The notes: generated by a model not told the origin, from the sequence alone. A stretch of 56,898 nucleotides of DNA from JAISGQ01 sp045534445 (GCA_045534445.1 JAZSJQ010000043.1:1-56898); one strand, 5' to 3'. Counted from the stretch's first letter, positions 44,001 through 52,050 are shown. A program made the numbers and translations.

Positions 44001-44486
44001 ATGCACGGCACGACAGCAATAGAAAAGCTGAGAACTGATGATGCCGTCAATATCGCAGGCTGGTGCAGAGACAAAGATGAAGATTTCCTCAGGCAGTGGG
44101 CAGGTATAGGCTACAGCTATCCCCTGACCGACGCGCAGATAATCGGCAGACTTTACGAGGGCGCTGAGATATTTTCCCTTCGCATCGAAGGCGAAACGGT
44201 CGGGACCATAGAGCTTATCAGCCATGATGAGCATACTCACTCGGCACTTATCGGAAGATTCGTCCTTAACCCCGAGCTCACGGGAAAAGGAATCGGCACA
44301 AAGGTTCTTGAGGCTTTCCTCAGCTATTGCAGGGAAACACTCGGCATTCTTGAAGTTTCTCTGTTCGTGTTCGATTTTAACATCGGCGCGCATAAATGCT
44401 ATCTTAAATGCGGTTTTTCCGAAACAGACCGTGTGGAACGACCCAACGGCTGGATCGCAATACAGATGAAGAAGTCTCTGTGCTGA
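44001..44486 (+). CDS. GNAT-family N-acetyltransferase
   Basis: A 161-residue acetyltransferase. The acetyl-CoA binding motif is seen as IGRFVLNPELTGKGIGTKVLEAFL (about 90-113), followed by a C-terminal VFDFNIGAHKCYLKCGFSETDR segment with the Cys/Phe typical of motif B. The substrate (amino group of a protein, amine or antibiotic) cannot be told. It begins 2 bp after the small acidic protein with GAGG upstream of ATG 44001, so it is in the same transcript. Confidence 0.85.
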   Translation: MHGTTAIEKLRTDDAVNIAGWCRDKDEDFLRQWAGIGYSYPLTDAQIIGRLYEGAEIFSLRIEGETVGTIELISHDEHTHSALIGRFVLNPELTGKGIGTKVLEAFLSYCRETLGILEVSLFVFDFNIGAHKCYLKCGFSETDRVERPNGWIAIQMKKSLC

Positions 44487-44551
44487 AACAGCATAAACTT
44501 CTTCATGCCCGCATATCTGTTAATTACCAAACTCTCACAGGAGCTGATATT

Positions 44552-44884
44552 TTGAAAAAAATTCTGCACACTGCGGTTTCCGTACTGCTTATAGCTGTCT
44601 GCCTGTTTACTCTTACCGCCTGCGGCAATGAGCTTATAGGCACATGGACCAGCATAACAGGCACGGCAGGAACCACCGTCACCTTCAAAAGCTCAGGCGC
44701 AGTCACACTTTCCGCAGGCGGCTTTGTGCTGTCGGGGAATTACACCGCCGAAAACGGCGTGATAATCATGAATCTGTCTGACCCTCAAGGGGACAAATAC
44801 CAGATGACCATGAATTATTACATAGACGGAAAAAAGCTGTATCTTGAGAACGAGAACGGCGAAATCGAGACTTTTTCAAAATAG
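44552..44884 (+). CDS. small lipoprotein, DUF5640-like lipocalin fold
   Basis: 110 residues starting at TTG (44552-44554), with AGGAG 8 bases upstream. The signal sequence ends LFTLTACG (Cys about 24). The mature part (GNELIGTWTSITG...TVTFKSSGAVTL...YIDGKKLYLENENG) has the strand pattern of small beta-barrel (lipocalin/DUF5640-like) lipoproteins. A longer frame extends upstream of this start but overlaps the GNAT gene and lacks a ribosome site. Function unknown. Confidence 0.65.
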   Translation: MKKILHTAVSVLLIAVCLFTLTACGNELIGTWTSITGTAGTTVTFKSSGAVTLSAGGFVLSGNYTAENGVIIMNLSDPQGDKYQMTMNYYIDGKKLYLENENGEIETFSK

Positions 44885-44910
44885 AAGCAGTTTAAAAGGA
44901 CGGTAAAAAC

Positions 44911-45330
44911 ATGAAGACTTATAAGCACCTCGGCACCACCGGCAACAACATATGCCTGCGCAGACTTGCGGCATTGCTCACTGATGCGGTATTCTCCCTT
45001 TTGTTCGCGTTTGCCCTTTATTCACTGCCTCTTCTCATAGGCGGAAAGTTCGGCAGTGACAGCATCGGCGCGTTTTTTAAGGACGCATCTTTTGTCTATC
45101 TGTCCCTGTTCTTCTTCAAGGACGCATTCGGGCGCAGCTTGGGCAAGGTCATATTCGGGCTTTATGTTGTCGATGCAGGAACCGATCACCCTGCTGACCC
45201 CGCAAAGCGATTTTTCCGCAATTTTTCCCTTATGCTCCTGCCCCTTGAGGCTGTGGCTGTGCTTATAAGCGAATCAAATACAAGAATTGCCGACAAGCTT
45301 TTTGAAATCGAAGTTGTCAGCAAAGCATAA
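44911..45330 (+). CDS. RDD-family membrane protein
   Basis: A 139-residue protein with three transmembrane segments and the RDD pattern: RRLAALLTDAVFSLLFAF (Arg/Asp in the first helix), FGRSLGKVIFGLYVV and RFFRNFSLMLLP...ADKLFEI. RDD proteins are small membrane proteins proposed to affect ion homeostasis or cell-envelope function. AAAGGACGG precedes the ATG. Last gene before a terminator; probably part of the hisS transcript. Confidence 0.8.
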   Translation: MKTYKHLGTTGNNICLRRLAALLTDAVFSLLFAFALYSLPLLIGGKFGSDSIGAFFKDASFVYLSLFFFKDAFGRSLGKVIFGLYVVDAGTDHPADPAKRFFRNFSLMLLPLEAVAVLISESNTRIADKLFEIEVVSKA

Positions 45331-45334
45331 AATC

Positions 45335-45366
45335 ACCGCCGATGCAGACGCATCGGCGGTTTTCTT
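45335..45366 (+). terminator. rho-independent terminator
   Basis: ACCGCCGATGC (45335-45345) pairs with GCATCGGCGGT (45350-45360), followed by a TTTTC tail. The stem is nearly identical to the one at 46875-46899 on the far side of the next gene. Confidence 0.8.
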
Positions 45367-45500
45367 CTTCCTTTTTTGCGGATATATACTCTTTTCTTTA
45401 AAATAATAGTAAAAACAGTCTTTTTAAACAGAATCTGATATGATATACTATGAAGCAATTTACGCGCGTTATACGCAGGCTCTGCAAAGGGGTTATATAT

Positions 45501-46862
45501 ATGGAAAAGAAAAGAAGCAGTTTTACAGGAAAGATAGGCTTTGTGCTTGCCGCCGCAGGCTCTGCCGTGGGGCTCGGAAATATCTGGCGATTCCCGTACC
45601 TCGCCGCAAAATACGGCGGCGGTATATTCCTGCTTGTTTATATCATACTGGCAGTCACCTTCGGTTTTTCACTGATGTGCGCTGAGATAGCCCTCGGACG
45701 CAGGACGGGAAAAAGCGCCATCGGTGCCTTTTCCGAAATAAGCGGCAAGTATAAATTCATAGGTCTTCTGGCTTCTGCCGTGCCTGTAATGATACTTCCC
45801 TATTATTCTGTTATCGGCGGCTGGGTCGCAAAATACCTTTTCACCTTCGCTTCGGGCGGTGTTCACAAAGCGGCTCAGGACGGATATTTTGATTCATTCA
45901 TCGCTCAGCCCTTTGAGCCTATCGGCTGGTTTCTGCTGTTTATCGGTCTGACCGCTCTGGTGGTGCTTTTCGGCGTTGAAAAAGGCGTTGAAAAGGTAAG
46001 CAAGCTGATGATGCCCGTGCTTGTTGTTCTCACCCTCGGCATTGCGGTTTATTCACTGTTCATGCCCGGTGCAATGGAGGGCTTTATTTACTATATCAAG
46101 CCCGATTTCTCAAAATTCTCCGCAACTACGGTACTGGCTGCCATGGGACAGCTTTTCTACTCCATGTCCCTTGCCATGGGAATCATGATAACCTACGGTT
46201 CCTACATGAAAAAAGAGGTCAGAATAGAATCCTCGGTTCATCAGATAGAGATCTTTGACACAGGCATTGCATTCCTTGCGGGAATGATGATAATTCCCTC
46301 TGTCTTCTCCTTCTCAGGCGGCGATGAGTCGGCTCTCGGAAAGGGTCCGGGGCTCATGTTCGTCACTCTGCCGAAGGTCTTTGACAGCATCAGCGGAATC
46401 GGCGGCACCATTGTCGGCGCACTGTTCTTCCTGCTTGTTCTTTTTGCCGCACTTACATCTTCCATTTCTCTTATGGAAACAGTTGTCTCCATCTTCCGCG
46501 ACAGATTCGGCTGGGGCAGAAAGGGCACCTGTCTGTTTGTCTTTATTCTGAGCGTTGTCCTCGGTCTGCCCTCCTCCCTCGGCTTCGGTGTCCTCAAGGA
46601 TATTTCCATCGCAGGAATGACCTTCCTTGATATGTTTGACTTTGCTTCAAACAGCATTCTTATGCCCATCGTCGCACTGCTCACCTGCTTCTATATCGGC
46701 TATATTCTTAAACCGAAGGCTCTCTGCGATGAGATCGCAGGTGACGGCAAGTTCAAAGGCAGAGGACTTTTTACCGTTATGATAAAGTTTATCGCCCCTG
46801 TCTTTATCGTTCTTATTCTTGTGACCTCGGTGCTTGATATGCTGGGAATTATGAAAATATAA
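45501..46862 (+). CDS. sodium-dependent NSS-family (SNF) transporter
   Basis: 453 residues from ATG 45501 (AAAGGGG upstream; an in-frame ATG at 45450 lacks a ribosome site). It carries the LeuT/NSS signature FVLAAAGSAVGLGNIWRFPYLAAKYGGGIFLLVY in helix 1, then about ten or eleven helices, with YYSVIGGWVAKYLFTF and FFSLVLFAALTSSISLMETVVS regions typical of the family. It takes up amino acids or related amines with Na+. A Na+ gradient, which Rnf can make in some species, could drive it. A possible -10 (TATGAT) is upstream without a clear -35. Single gene between two terminators. Confidence 0.9.
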   Translation: MEKKRSSFTGKIGFVLAAAGSAVGLGNIWRFPYLAAKYGGGIFLLVYIILAVTFGFSLMCAEIALGRRTGKSAIGAFSEISGKYKFIGLLASAVPVMILPYYSVIGGWVAKYLFTFASGGVHKAAQDGYFDSFIAQPFEPIGWFLLFIGLTALVVLFGVEKGVEKVSKLMMPVLVVLTLGIAVYSLFMPGAMEGFIYYIKPDFSKFSATTVLAAMGQLFYSMSLAMGIMITYGSYMKKEVRIESSVHQIEIFDTGIAFLAGMMIIPSVFSFSGGDESALGKGPGLMFVTLPKVFDSISGIGGTIVGALFFLLVLFAALTSSISLMETVVSIFRDRFGWGRKGTCLFVFILSVVLGLPSSLGFGVLKDISIAGMTFLDMFDFASNSILMPIVALLTCFYIGYILKPKALCDEIAGDGKFKGRGLFTVMIKFIAPVFIVLILVTSVLDMLGIMKI

Positions 46863-46874
46863 ATTTTCAAGGCA

Positions 46875-46910
46875 CCGCCGATGCATTTTGCATCGGCGGC
46901 ATTCTTTCTT
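46875..46910 (+). terminator. terminator-like hairpin after the NSS gene
   Basis: CCGCCGATGCA (46875-46885) pairs with TGCATCGGCGG (46889-46899) with a 3-base loop. The T-run is weak (CATTCTTTC). Confidence 0.65.
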
Positions 46911-46915
46911 TAACA

Positions 46916-46938
46916 GGCGACTGATAGTCGCCCCTACG
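46916..46938. repeat. palindromic repeat with CCCCTACG tail
   Basis: GGCGACT-GAT-AGTCGCC followed by CCTACG. A sister element with a different stem and the same tail lies 32 bp downstream (46971-46995), and a third lies at 53642-53668. Confidence 0.65.
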
Positions 46939-46970
46939 ACAATGGGGGAAATATATTCGCGTATGGAAAC

Positions 46971-46995
46971 GGGAGGCGAATCGCCTCCCCTACGG
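46971..46995. repeat. palindromic repeat with CCCCTACG tail
   Basis: GGGAGGCGA pairs with TCGCCTCCC, followed by CTACGG. It sits about 35 bp before the Rex-type operator. Confidence 0.65.
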
Positions 46996-47028
46996 TTATT
47001 GTTTTGAGTCTGTGACAAAACCTCTTCT

Positions 47029-47046
47029 TTGTTAAAAACTTAACAA
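47029..47046. promoter_or_regulatory. Rex-type operator (TTGTTAA-N4-TTAACAA)
   Basis: Perfect 18-bp palindrome, TTGTTAA-AAAC-TTAACAA, extended to TTTGTTAA..TTAACAAA by one base on each side. This matches the established consensus for Rex, the NADH/NAD+-sensing repressor of anaerobic metabolism genes in clostridia. It lies about 70 bp before the predicted rnf promoter. rex itself is not in the window. Confidence 0.7.
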
Positions 47047-47117
47047 AAATCACTGTAAAAAGATGTAATTTATAGTAGAAATATTCTGGATAATGCATCA
47101 AATTGTCCGTCTTGGTC

Positions 47118-47146
47118 TTGAAAGAGAGTTTTCTATGTAGTAAAAT
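47118..47146 (+). promoter_or_regulatory. rnf operon promoter
   Basis: TTGAAA (47118-47123) and TAAAAT (47141-47146), 17-bp spacing, 80 bp before the rnfC start. Confidence 0.6.
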
Positions 47147-47225
47147 CATAATATATGCGCAGGCAGGTATATATATGGAAAGCATTTACTTTTCTGCGCA
47201 TTCTTTTTCAGAGAGGATGAGTCAT

Positions 47226-48608
47226 ATGGCAAATATCCGAAAGGAAACAAACGCTGAAATTCTCCCCGAAGAACAGCTCGTTTTCCCCAAAAAGCCTTTC
47301 AGAACCTTTGGCGGAGTCCATGTCCCTCACAGAAAGAACACTTCGTTCTTTGAAACCGAGGTGCTGCCTACTCCCGAAAAGGTCATAATCCCCATGCAGA
47401 TGCACATCGGCGCACCCTGCGAGCCCTGCGTCAAGGTCGGCGACAAGGTACGCATCGGTCAGCCCATCGGAGAAAGCTCTGCATTTGTTTCAGCTCCCAT
47501 CCACGCCTCCGTCGCAGGCACCGTCAAGGCTATCGGTGATATTCTCATGCCCAGCGGTGTTCGCTGCAAAACTATCGAGATAGTCACAGAAGGCGAGGAG
47601 CAGATAATGTGGGAAGGCATAAAGCCTCCCGTTGTCACAAACCAGAAGGAGCTTGTAGCGGCTGTCCGCGCATCGGGTCTTGTAGGTCTCGGCGGTGCAG
47701 GCTTCCCTGTCAGTGTCAAGCTCTCCATCGGTGACAAGAAGGTCGATACCATTGTAATAAACGGCGCTGAGTGCGAGCCTTATCTCACCGCGGATATGCG
47801 TGAGATGCTCGAAAACACCCGTGATGTTATTGACGGCATCACCGCACTTCGCAAGTTCTATCCCGATGTAAAGCGCGTAATTATCGGCGTTGAGTCCAAC
47901 AAGCCCACCGCCATAGAGTGCCTTTCAAGAATCGCGGAGGAGGACGACCCCGACGATATCGTCCGTGTTCTCAAGCTCCGCGCAAGCTATCCCCAGGGTG
48001 CAGAAAAGGTGCTTATTCAGGCCTGCACAGGCAGAAGAGTTCCCAAGGGCAAGCTGCCTCTGGACGTCGGCTGCATCGTTATGAACATAACCTCCGTTGC
48101 ATTCCTTGCACGTTACCTCAAAACGGGTATTCCTCTTATTTCAAAGAGAGTCACCGTTGACGGCTCTTCCGTTCTGACTCCGAAGAACGTTCAGGCTCCC
48201 ATCGGTACTCCCATCGGTGACCTTCTGAAGTTCTGCGGCGGCTACAAGGAAGCTCCCAGAAAAATACTTCTGGGCGGTCCCATGATGGGCAACGCTCTTT
48301 ACGACACCAATATGCCCATTATCAAGCAGACAAACGGCCTGCTTGCTCTCGCGGCAAGAGATGTTGACGAAAAGACAGAGACCGAGTGTATCCGCTGCGG
48401 CAGATGCGTTGCCGCCTGCCCCATGAGACTTCAGGCAACCAGCATCGAACGTGCCGTCAAGGTCTCTGACTGTGCAGAGCTTGAGCGTCTCAGCGTCAAC
48501 ACCTGCATGGAGTGCGGCTGCTGTGCATTCTCATGTCCTGCAAAGCGTCCCCTTGTTCAGTATATGCGTATGGGTAAGACCATACTGAGAAATAATGCGA
48601 AAAAGTAA
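47226..48608 (+). CDS. rnfC: Rnf complex electron transport subunit C
   Basis: 460 residues, cytoplasmic subunit that binds NADH/FMN and passes electrons in the ferredoxin:NAD+ oxidoreductase complex. An N-terminal Rnf/Nqo1-like domain (TFGGVHVPHRKNTSFFE) is followed by a biotinyl-like fold (PSGVRCKTIEIV), GLGGAGFPVSVKL (FMN/NADH motif) and, near the C-terminus, two [4Fe-4S] motifs (CIRCGRCVAACPM and CMECGCCAFSCPAKRPL). Start ATG 47226 with GAGAGG upstream; a longer frame from 47103 lacks a ribosome site. First gene of rnfCDGEAB. Length matches the family core. Confidence 0.95.
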   Translation: MANIRKETNAEILPEEQLVFPKKPFRTFGGVHVPHRKNTSFFETEVLPTPEKVIIPMQMHIGAPCEPCVKVGDKVRIGQPIGESSAFVSAPIHASVAGTVKAIGDILMPSGVRCKTIEIVTEGEEQIMWEGIKPPVVTNQKELVAAVRASGLVGLGGAGFPVSVKLSIGDKKVDTIVINGAECEPYLTADMREMLENTRDVIDGITALRKFYPDVKRVIIGVESNKPTAIECLSRIAEEDDPDDIVRVLKLRASYPQGAEKVLIQACTGRRVPKGKLPLDVGCIVMNITSVAFLARYLKTGIPLISKRVTVDGSSVLTPKNVQAPIGTPIGDLLKFCGGYKEAPRKILLGGPMMGNALYDTNMPIIKQTNGLLALAARDVDEKTETECIRCGRCVAACPMRLQATSIERAVKVSDCAELERLSVNTCMECGCCAFSCPAKRPLVQYMRMGKTILRNNAKK

Positions 48609-48626
48609 AGAAGGAGGACAGGAAAC

Positions 48627-49646
48627 GTGAACAATAATATCGACAACCGCGTAAGCGAGGAGATCAATGCCGCTCACAAGCTGCTTGTCACTCCATCTCC
48701 CCATTTCAAATCTCCCTCCACAACGCCTGAGATAATGCAGGACGTTGTCATTGCTCTTATCCCTGCTGCTATCGTCTCCTGCGTCTACTTCGGCTGGCGC
48801 AGTGCGCTGACCATTGCCGTGTGCATCATCACCGCAGTGCTGTCTGAGTTCGTCTGCCGCAAGGTCATGAAGCGCAGACAGACCATCGGCGACTGGTCCG
48901 CAGTTGTAACAGGTATGATCCTTGCATTCTGTCTCCCTGCAACCATCAATCCTCTTTATGCCGCTTTCGGCTCCATCGTTGCAATAGTTGTTGTAAAGCA
49001 GATGTTCGGCGGCATCGGCATGAACTTTGCAAACCCTGCCGCAACCGCTCGAATAGTACTTATGCTCAGCTTCGGTAAGGCAATGAATACTTATCCCACT
49101 CCTTTCTTCTATCTGCAGAAGGACGTTGACGCGGTATCTTCCGCAACTCCTCTTGCGGCAATCAAGGAGGGTACTGCACCTGACATCATGTCACTGCTTT
49201 TCGGCAATACCGCAGGCTGCCTCGGCGAGACCTGTGCTGCCGCTCTCATTCTCGGCGGACTTTTCCTCATTCTCCGCGGAGTCATCAAGCCCACCATTCC
49301 CCTTCTCTTCATCGGCACAGTTGCCGTCATCTCTTTCCTCGTGGGCTTCGGCAAGGGCTACAACCTTGAGGACAGCACCCTTTTCATGCTTTCTCATCTG
49401 CTCTCCGGCGGTCTGATGCTGGGCGCTATCTTCATGGCTACCGACTACACCACCTCCCCCATCACCCATAACGGCAAGATCATATTTGCCATCGGCTGCG
49501 GTGTGCTGACCATGGCTATCCGTCTGCTGGCTTCCATGCCCGAGGGTGTTTCCTTTGCAATTCTCCTTATGAATATTCTCGTTCCCCATATTGAAAAGCT
49601 TACTACACCCAAGCCCTTCGGCGAGGAGAAGGAGGCTGCCGCATGA
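48627..49646 (+). CDS. rnfD: Rnf complex subunit D
   Basis: A 339-residue membrane subunit with about nine transmembrane helices and a covalently bound FMN. Expected flavinylation motif: DAVSSATPLAAIKEG (the SSAT Thr). It also has LVTPSPHFKSPSTTPEIMQDV at the N-terminus and ATDYTTSPITHNGKIIF near the end, both typical of RnfD/NqrB. GTG (48627-48629) starts the gene, with GGAGG 9 bases upstream. It is downstream of rnfC by 18 bp. It overlaps rnfG (49643) by 4 bp. Confidence 0.95.
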   Translation: MNNNIDNRVSEEINAAHKLLVTPSPHFKSPSTTPEIMQDVVIALIPAAIVSCVYFGWRSALTIAVCIITAVLSEFVCRKVMKRRQTIGDWSAVVTGMILAFCLPATINPLYAAFGSIVAIVVVKQMFGGIGMNFANPAATARIVLMLSFGKAMNTYPTPFFYLQKDVDAVSSATPLAAIKEGTAPDIMSLLFGNTAGCLGETCAAALILGGLFLILRGVIKPTIPLLFIGTVAVISFLVGFGKGYNLEDSTLFMLSHLLSGGLMLGAIFMATDYTTSPITHNGKIIFAIGCGVLTMAIRLLASMPEGVSFAILLMNILVPHIEKLTTPKPFGEEKEAAA

Positions 49647-50422
49647 AAAAAATGACCTTCAAGGAAGTTGGTATGCCAACAATTATCCTTTTTGCCATCT
49701 GTCTTATTGTTGCCGCCGCTTTGGCTTTCACGAATCTCCTTACCGCGGATAAGATAGCTCAGAATATTGAGCAGTCAGAGATCGAGGCTCGTCAGACAGC
49801 TCTTGCAGGCGATGAATATGTGTTTATAGGCGAAAATAACGGCGTTGCCGTATATGCGGTTCTGGTCTCTCAGAATCCCGCAGGCGACGTCTCCTTAACA
49901 GATGCTTCCGCCTCTGATCTTTACAGAGTATGGGGCGGTCTTGCTCCCGAAAACGCTGTTTCGGAAAGCGATCTTTCCGCAAGCGATATTATCGCAAGCG
50001 ATATTTCAGGCTCTGACCTTTCGGGAAGTGACATTACCGCAACCGATATCACTGCAACTGATATCGCTCTGAGCAATACCGATATTGCCGAAGGCACAAA
50101 ATACCACATCGGCTATGTTGCCACCTCCGCTTCAAGAGGCTACGGCGGCGACGTCCAGATAATGGTCGGCATCGATCTCAGCCTTAACGTTACAGGTGTC
50201 AAGATAGTCTCTCAGAGTGAAACTCCCGGCTTCGGTGCAAACTGTGAAAAGCCCGAATGGCTGGCTCAGTTCGAGGGCATGAGCGGCACTCTTGCAGTAG
50301 AAAAAGACGGCGGTGAGGTTGACTCCATAACCGCTGCAACCATAACAAGCCGTGCAGTTACCTCTGCCATAAACAAGGCGCTTTCTGAGGTATCCGCTAT
50401 AGAAGGGAGGCTGGCACAATGA
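49643..50422 (+). CDS. rnfG: Rnf complex subunit G with repeat insert
   Basis: 259 residues: one N-terminal transmembrane helix (PTIILFAICLIVAAALAF) and an FMN-binding domain with the flavinylation motif DSITAATITSRAV (attached Thr about residue 233). An insert at residues 107-148 is a run of five-residue units (ESDLS, ASDII, ASDIS, GSDLS, GSDIT, ATDIT, ATDIA), not expected in RnfG. It lies before GTKYHIGYVATSASRGYGGDV. The ATGA junction links it to rnfD, and the next gene starts 4 bp before its end. Confidence 0.92.
   Translation: MKKMTFKEVGMPTIILFAICLIVAAALAFTNLLTADKIAQNIEQSEIEARQTALAGDEYVFIGENNGVAVYAVLVSQNPAGDVSLTDASASDLYRVWGGLAPENAVSESDLSASDIIASDISGSDLSGSDITATDITATDIALSNTDIAEGTKYHIGYVATSASRGYGGDVQIMVGIDLSLNVTGVKIVSQSETPGFGANCEKPEWLAQFEGMSGTLAVEKDGGEVDSITAATITSRAVTSAINKALSEVSAIEGRLAQ
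49961..50086 (+). repeat. 5-residue SD(I/L)(S/T) tandem repeat inside rnfG
   Basis: Eight near-identical 15-bp units encode (E/A/G)(S/T)D(I/L)(S/I/T/A). A similar three-unit run (residues 83-97) is present in the ABC permease at 22396-22440. Confidence 0.8.
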
Positions 50423-51405
50423 GCAGAAGATCCGTTTCAATAGGCGCAAACAATACTCCTGAGGAGCCTCAGGTAATTGCCGCAGAGCCTGTAAAGGAAG
50501 AAATCCCGAAGGCTGAGCCCGTGAAGGCTCCTGCTGCCGAGACAAAGGCAGAAGTCAAAACCAGAAGAATTGTTGAGGAAAACCTTCCTCCCGTACCTGC
50601 CGCAGAGCCCAAGAAGGCAGAAGCACCCAAGGCTGCCCCTGCTCCGAAGCCTGCCGCAAAGCCTACTCTCCCTCCTCCCGAGCGTCCCAAGCTCGCTCCC
50701 GAGGTGATCGAGGAGCCTGAGGAAGAAAAGAAAGGCTTCCTTGCTGCTCTCAAGAACGGCGTTCTCACCGAAAACCCCGTTCTGAGACTGGTACTCGGCA
50801 CCTGCCCCACCCTCGCTGTTACCACCTCGGTTGAAAACGCGCTGGGCATGGGCGTCGCGGCTACGATAGTTCTTATCTGCTCCAACGCAGTTATCTCCAT
50901 GCTGAGAAAGGTAATTCCCGACAAGGTTCGTATTCCTGCCTTCATCACCGTTATCGCAGGCTTCGTTTCCGTTGTACAGATGCTTGTAAAGGCATTCGTT
51001 CCTTCTCTCGACAAGTCCCTCGGACTTTTCCTTCCTCTTATAGTTGTTAACTGCATCATTCTCGGCAGAGCTGAGATGTTTGCTTCAAAGAACAAGGTCC
51101 TGCCCTCCATCATCGACGGTCTGACCATGGGTATCGGCTTCACCGCTGCCCTGTTCTGCATGGGTGCTATCCGTGAGGTTCTGGGAAGCGGCTCCTTCCT
51201 GGGTCTCTCCATTCCCATTCTCAGCGAAAGCCCCATTCTCATTTTCATTCTCCCTGCAGGCGGCTTCTTCGTTTTCGGTATGCTTATTGCTCTTGCCAAT
51301 AAGATCAGCCGCAAGAAGGGACTTACCGTTGTAAATGACCCCTGCGGCTCCTGTCCTGCCGCTATGTCCTGCTCCAAGAGAGCGGAAGGAGGCTGCTCCA
51401 AATGA
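50419..51405 (+). CDS. rnfE: Rnf complex subunit E with long N-terminal extension
   Basis: A 328-residue membrane subunit. Residues ~105-328 are the normal RnfE/NqrD core with six helices (ENPVLRLVLGTCPTLAVTTSVENALGM, GRAEMFASKN, DGLTMGIGFTAALFCMGAIREVLGSGS). Residues 1-104 form an unusual extension rich in Pro, Ala, Lys and Glu, probably disordered and cytoplasmic. The C-terminus holds a cysteine cluster, NDPCGSCPAAMSC...GGCSK, that could bind a metal or cluster. ATGA overlap with rnfG; rnfA overlaps its end in the same way. Confidence 0.92.
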   Translation: MSRRSVSIGANNTPEEPQVIAAEPVKEEIPKAEPVKAPAAETKAEVKTRRIVEENLPPVPAAEPKKAEAPKAAPAPKPAAKPTLPPPERPKLAPEVIEEPEEEKKGFLAALKNGVLTENPVLRLVLGTCPTLAVTTSVENALGMGVAATIVLICSNAVISMLRKVIPDKVRIPAFITVIAGFVSVVQMLVKAFVPSLDKSLGLFLPLIVVNCIILGRAEMFASKNKVLPSIIDGLTMGIGFTAALFCMGAIREVLGSGSFLGLSIPILSESPILIFILPAGGFFVFGMLIALANKISRKKGLTVVNDPCGSCPAAMSCSKRAEGGCSK

Positions 51406-52034
51406 CCTTCAAGCTTATTTTAGGCGTTTTTATCGCCTCTATCCTTACTGAGAACTTCGTTCTTTCCAAGTTCCTCGGAATCTGCCCGTTCTTAGGCGTT
51501 TCCAAAAAGCTCAATACTGCCGTAGGTATGAGCGCGGCTGTTATATTTGTTATGGCTGTTGCAACCGCCGTTACCTACCCCATCAATGAACTTATCCTTG
51601 CTCCCAACGGTCTCGATTATCTTCAGACTATTGTCTTTATCCTGATAATCGCCGCTCTGGTTCAGCTCTTTGAGGTCTTCCTCAAGAAGTATATCCCCTC
51701 GCTTTACCAGTCTCTGGGCGTTTACCTGCCCCTTATCACTACAAACTGCGCCGTCCTCGGTGTTGCTACCCTCGTAGTCGGCAAGTTCGGTGCTGAGTCC
51801 GGCATGGCTTACTCCTTCGGAGAGGGTTATATCGCCGCTCTGGTCAACGCCATCGGTGCAGGTGTCGGCTTCCTCGTTGCAATGGTGCTCTTTGCAGGAG
51901 TCCGCAGCAAGCTGGAATCCGCTGATATTCCCGAGTCCCTCAAGGGTCTGCCCATTACTCTCGTTGCCGCTTCGATCGTTTCCCTCAGCTTCACAGGCTT
52001 CTCGGGAATCGTCGAGGGTCTCGGTCTCGCTTAA
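51402..52034 (+). CDS. rnfA: Rnf complex subunit A
   Basis: A 210-residue membrane subunit with six helices, homologous to NqrE: ILTENFVLSKFLGICPFLGVSKKL, then YQSLGVYLPLITTNCAVLGVATLV and AMVLFAGVRSKLESADIPESLKG. RnfA and RnfE carry a shared [2Fe-2S]-binding cysteine site in the membrane in this family (Cys in the GICPF and NCAVLG segments). ATGA overlap with rnfE. rnfB starts 16 bp later with GGAGGTT. Confidence 0.95.
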   Translation: MTFKLILGVFIASILTENFVLSKFLGICPFLGVSKKLNTAVGMSAAVIFVMAVATAVTYPINELILAPNGLDYLQTIVFILIIAALVQLFEVFLKKYIPSLYQSLGVYLPLITTNCAVLGVATLVVGKFGAESGMAYSFGEGYIAALVNAIGAGVGFLVAMVLFAGVRSKLESADIPESLKGLPITLVAASIVSLSFTGFSGIVEGLGLA

Positions 52035-52050
52035 TGGAGGTTTGTAATAT

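Larger units (their letters stand above)
46863..47225. other. 363-bp region between the NSS gene and rnfC
   Basis: Holds the terminator hairpin, two CCCCTACG-type palindromes (46916-46938, 46971-46995), a Rex-type operator (47029-47046) and the rnf promoter (47118-47146). An in-frame start at 47103 upstream of rnfC has no ribosome site. No protein gene is supported. Confidence 0.7.

Noticed and set aside
50469..51401. 310-codon minus-strand frame opposite rnfE
   Set aside because: Antisense shadow; no promoter or ribosome site and the rnfE frame has clear family motifs.
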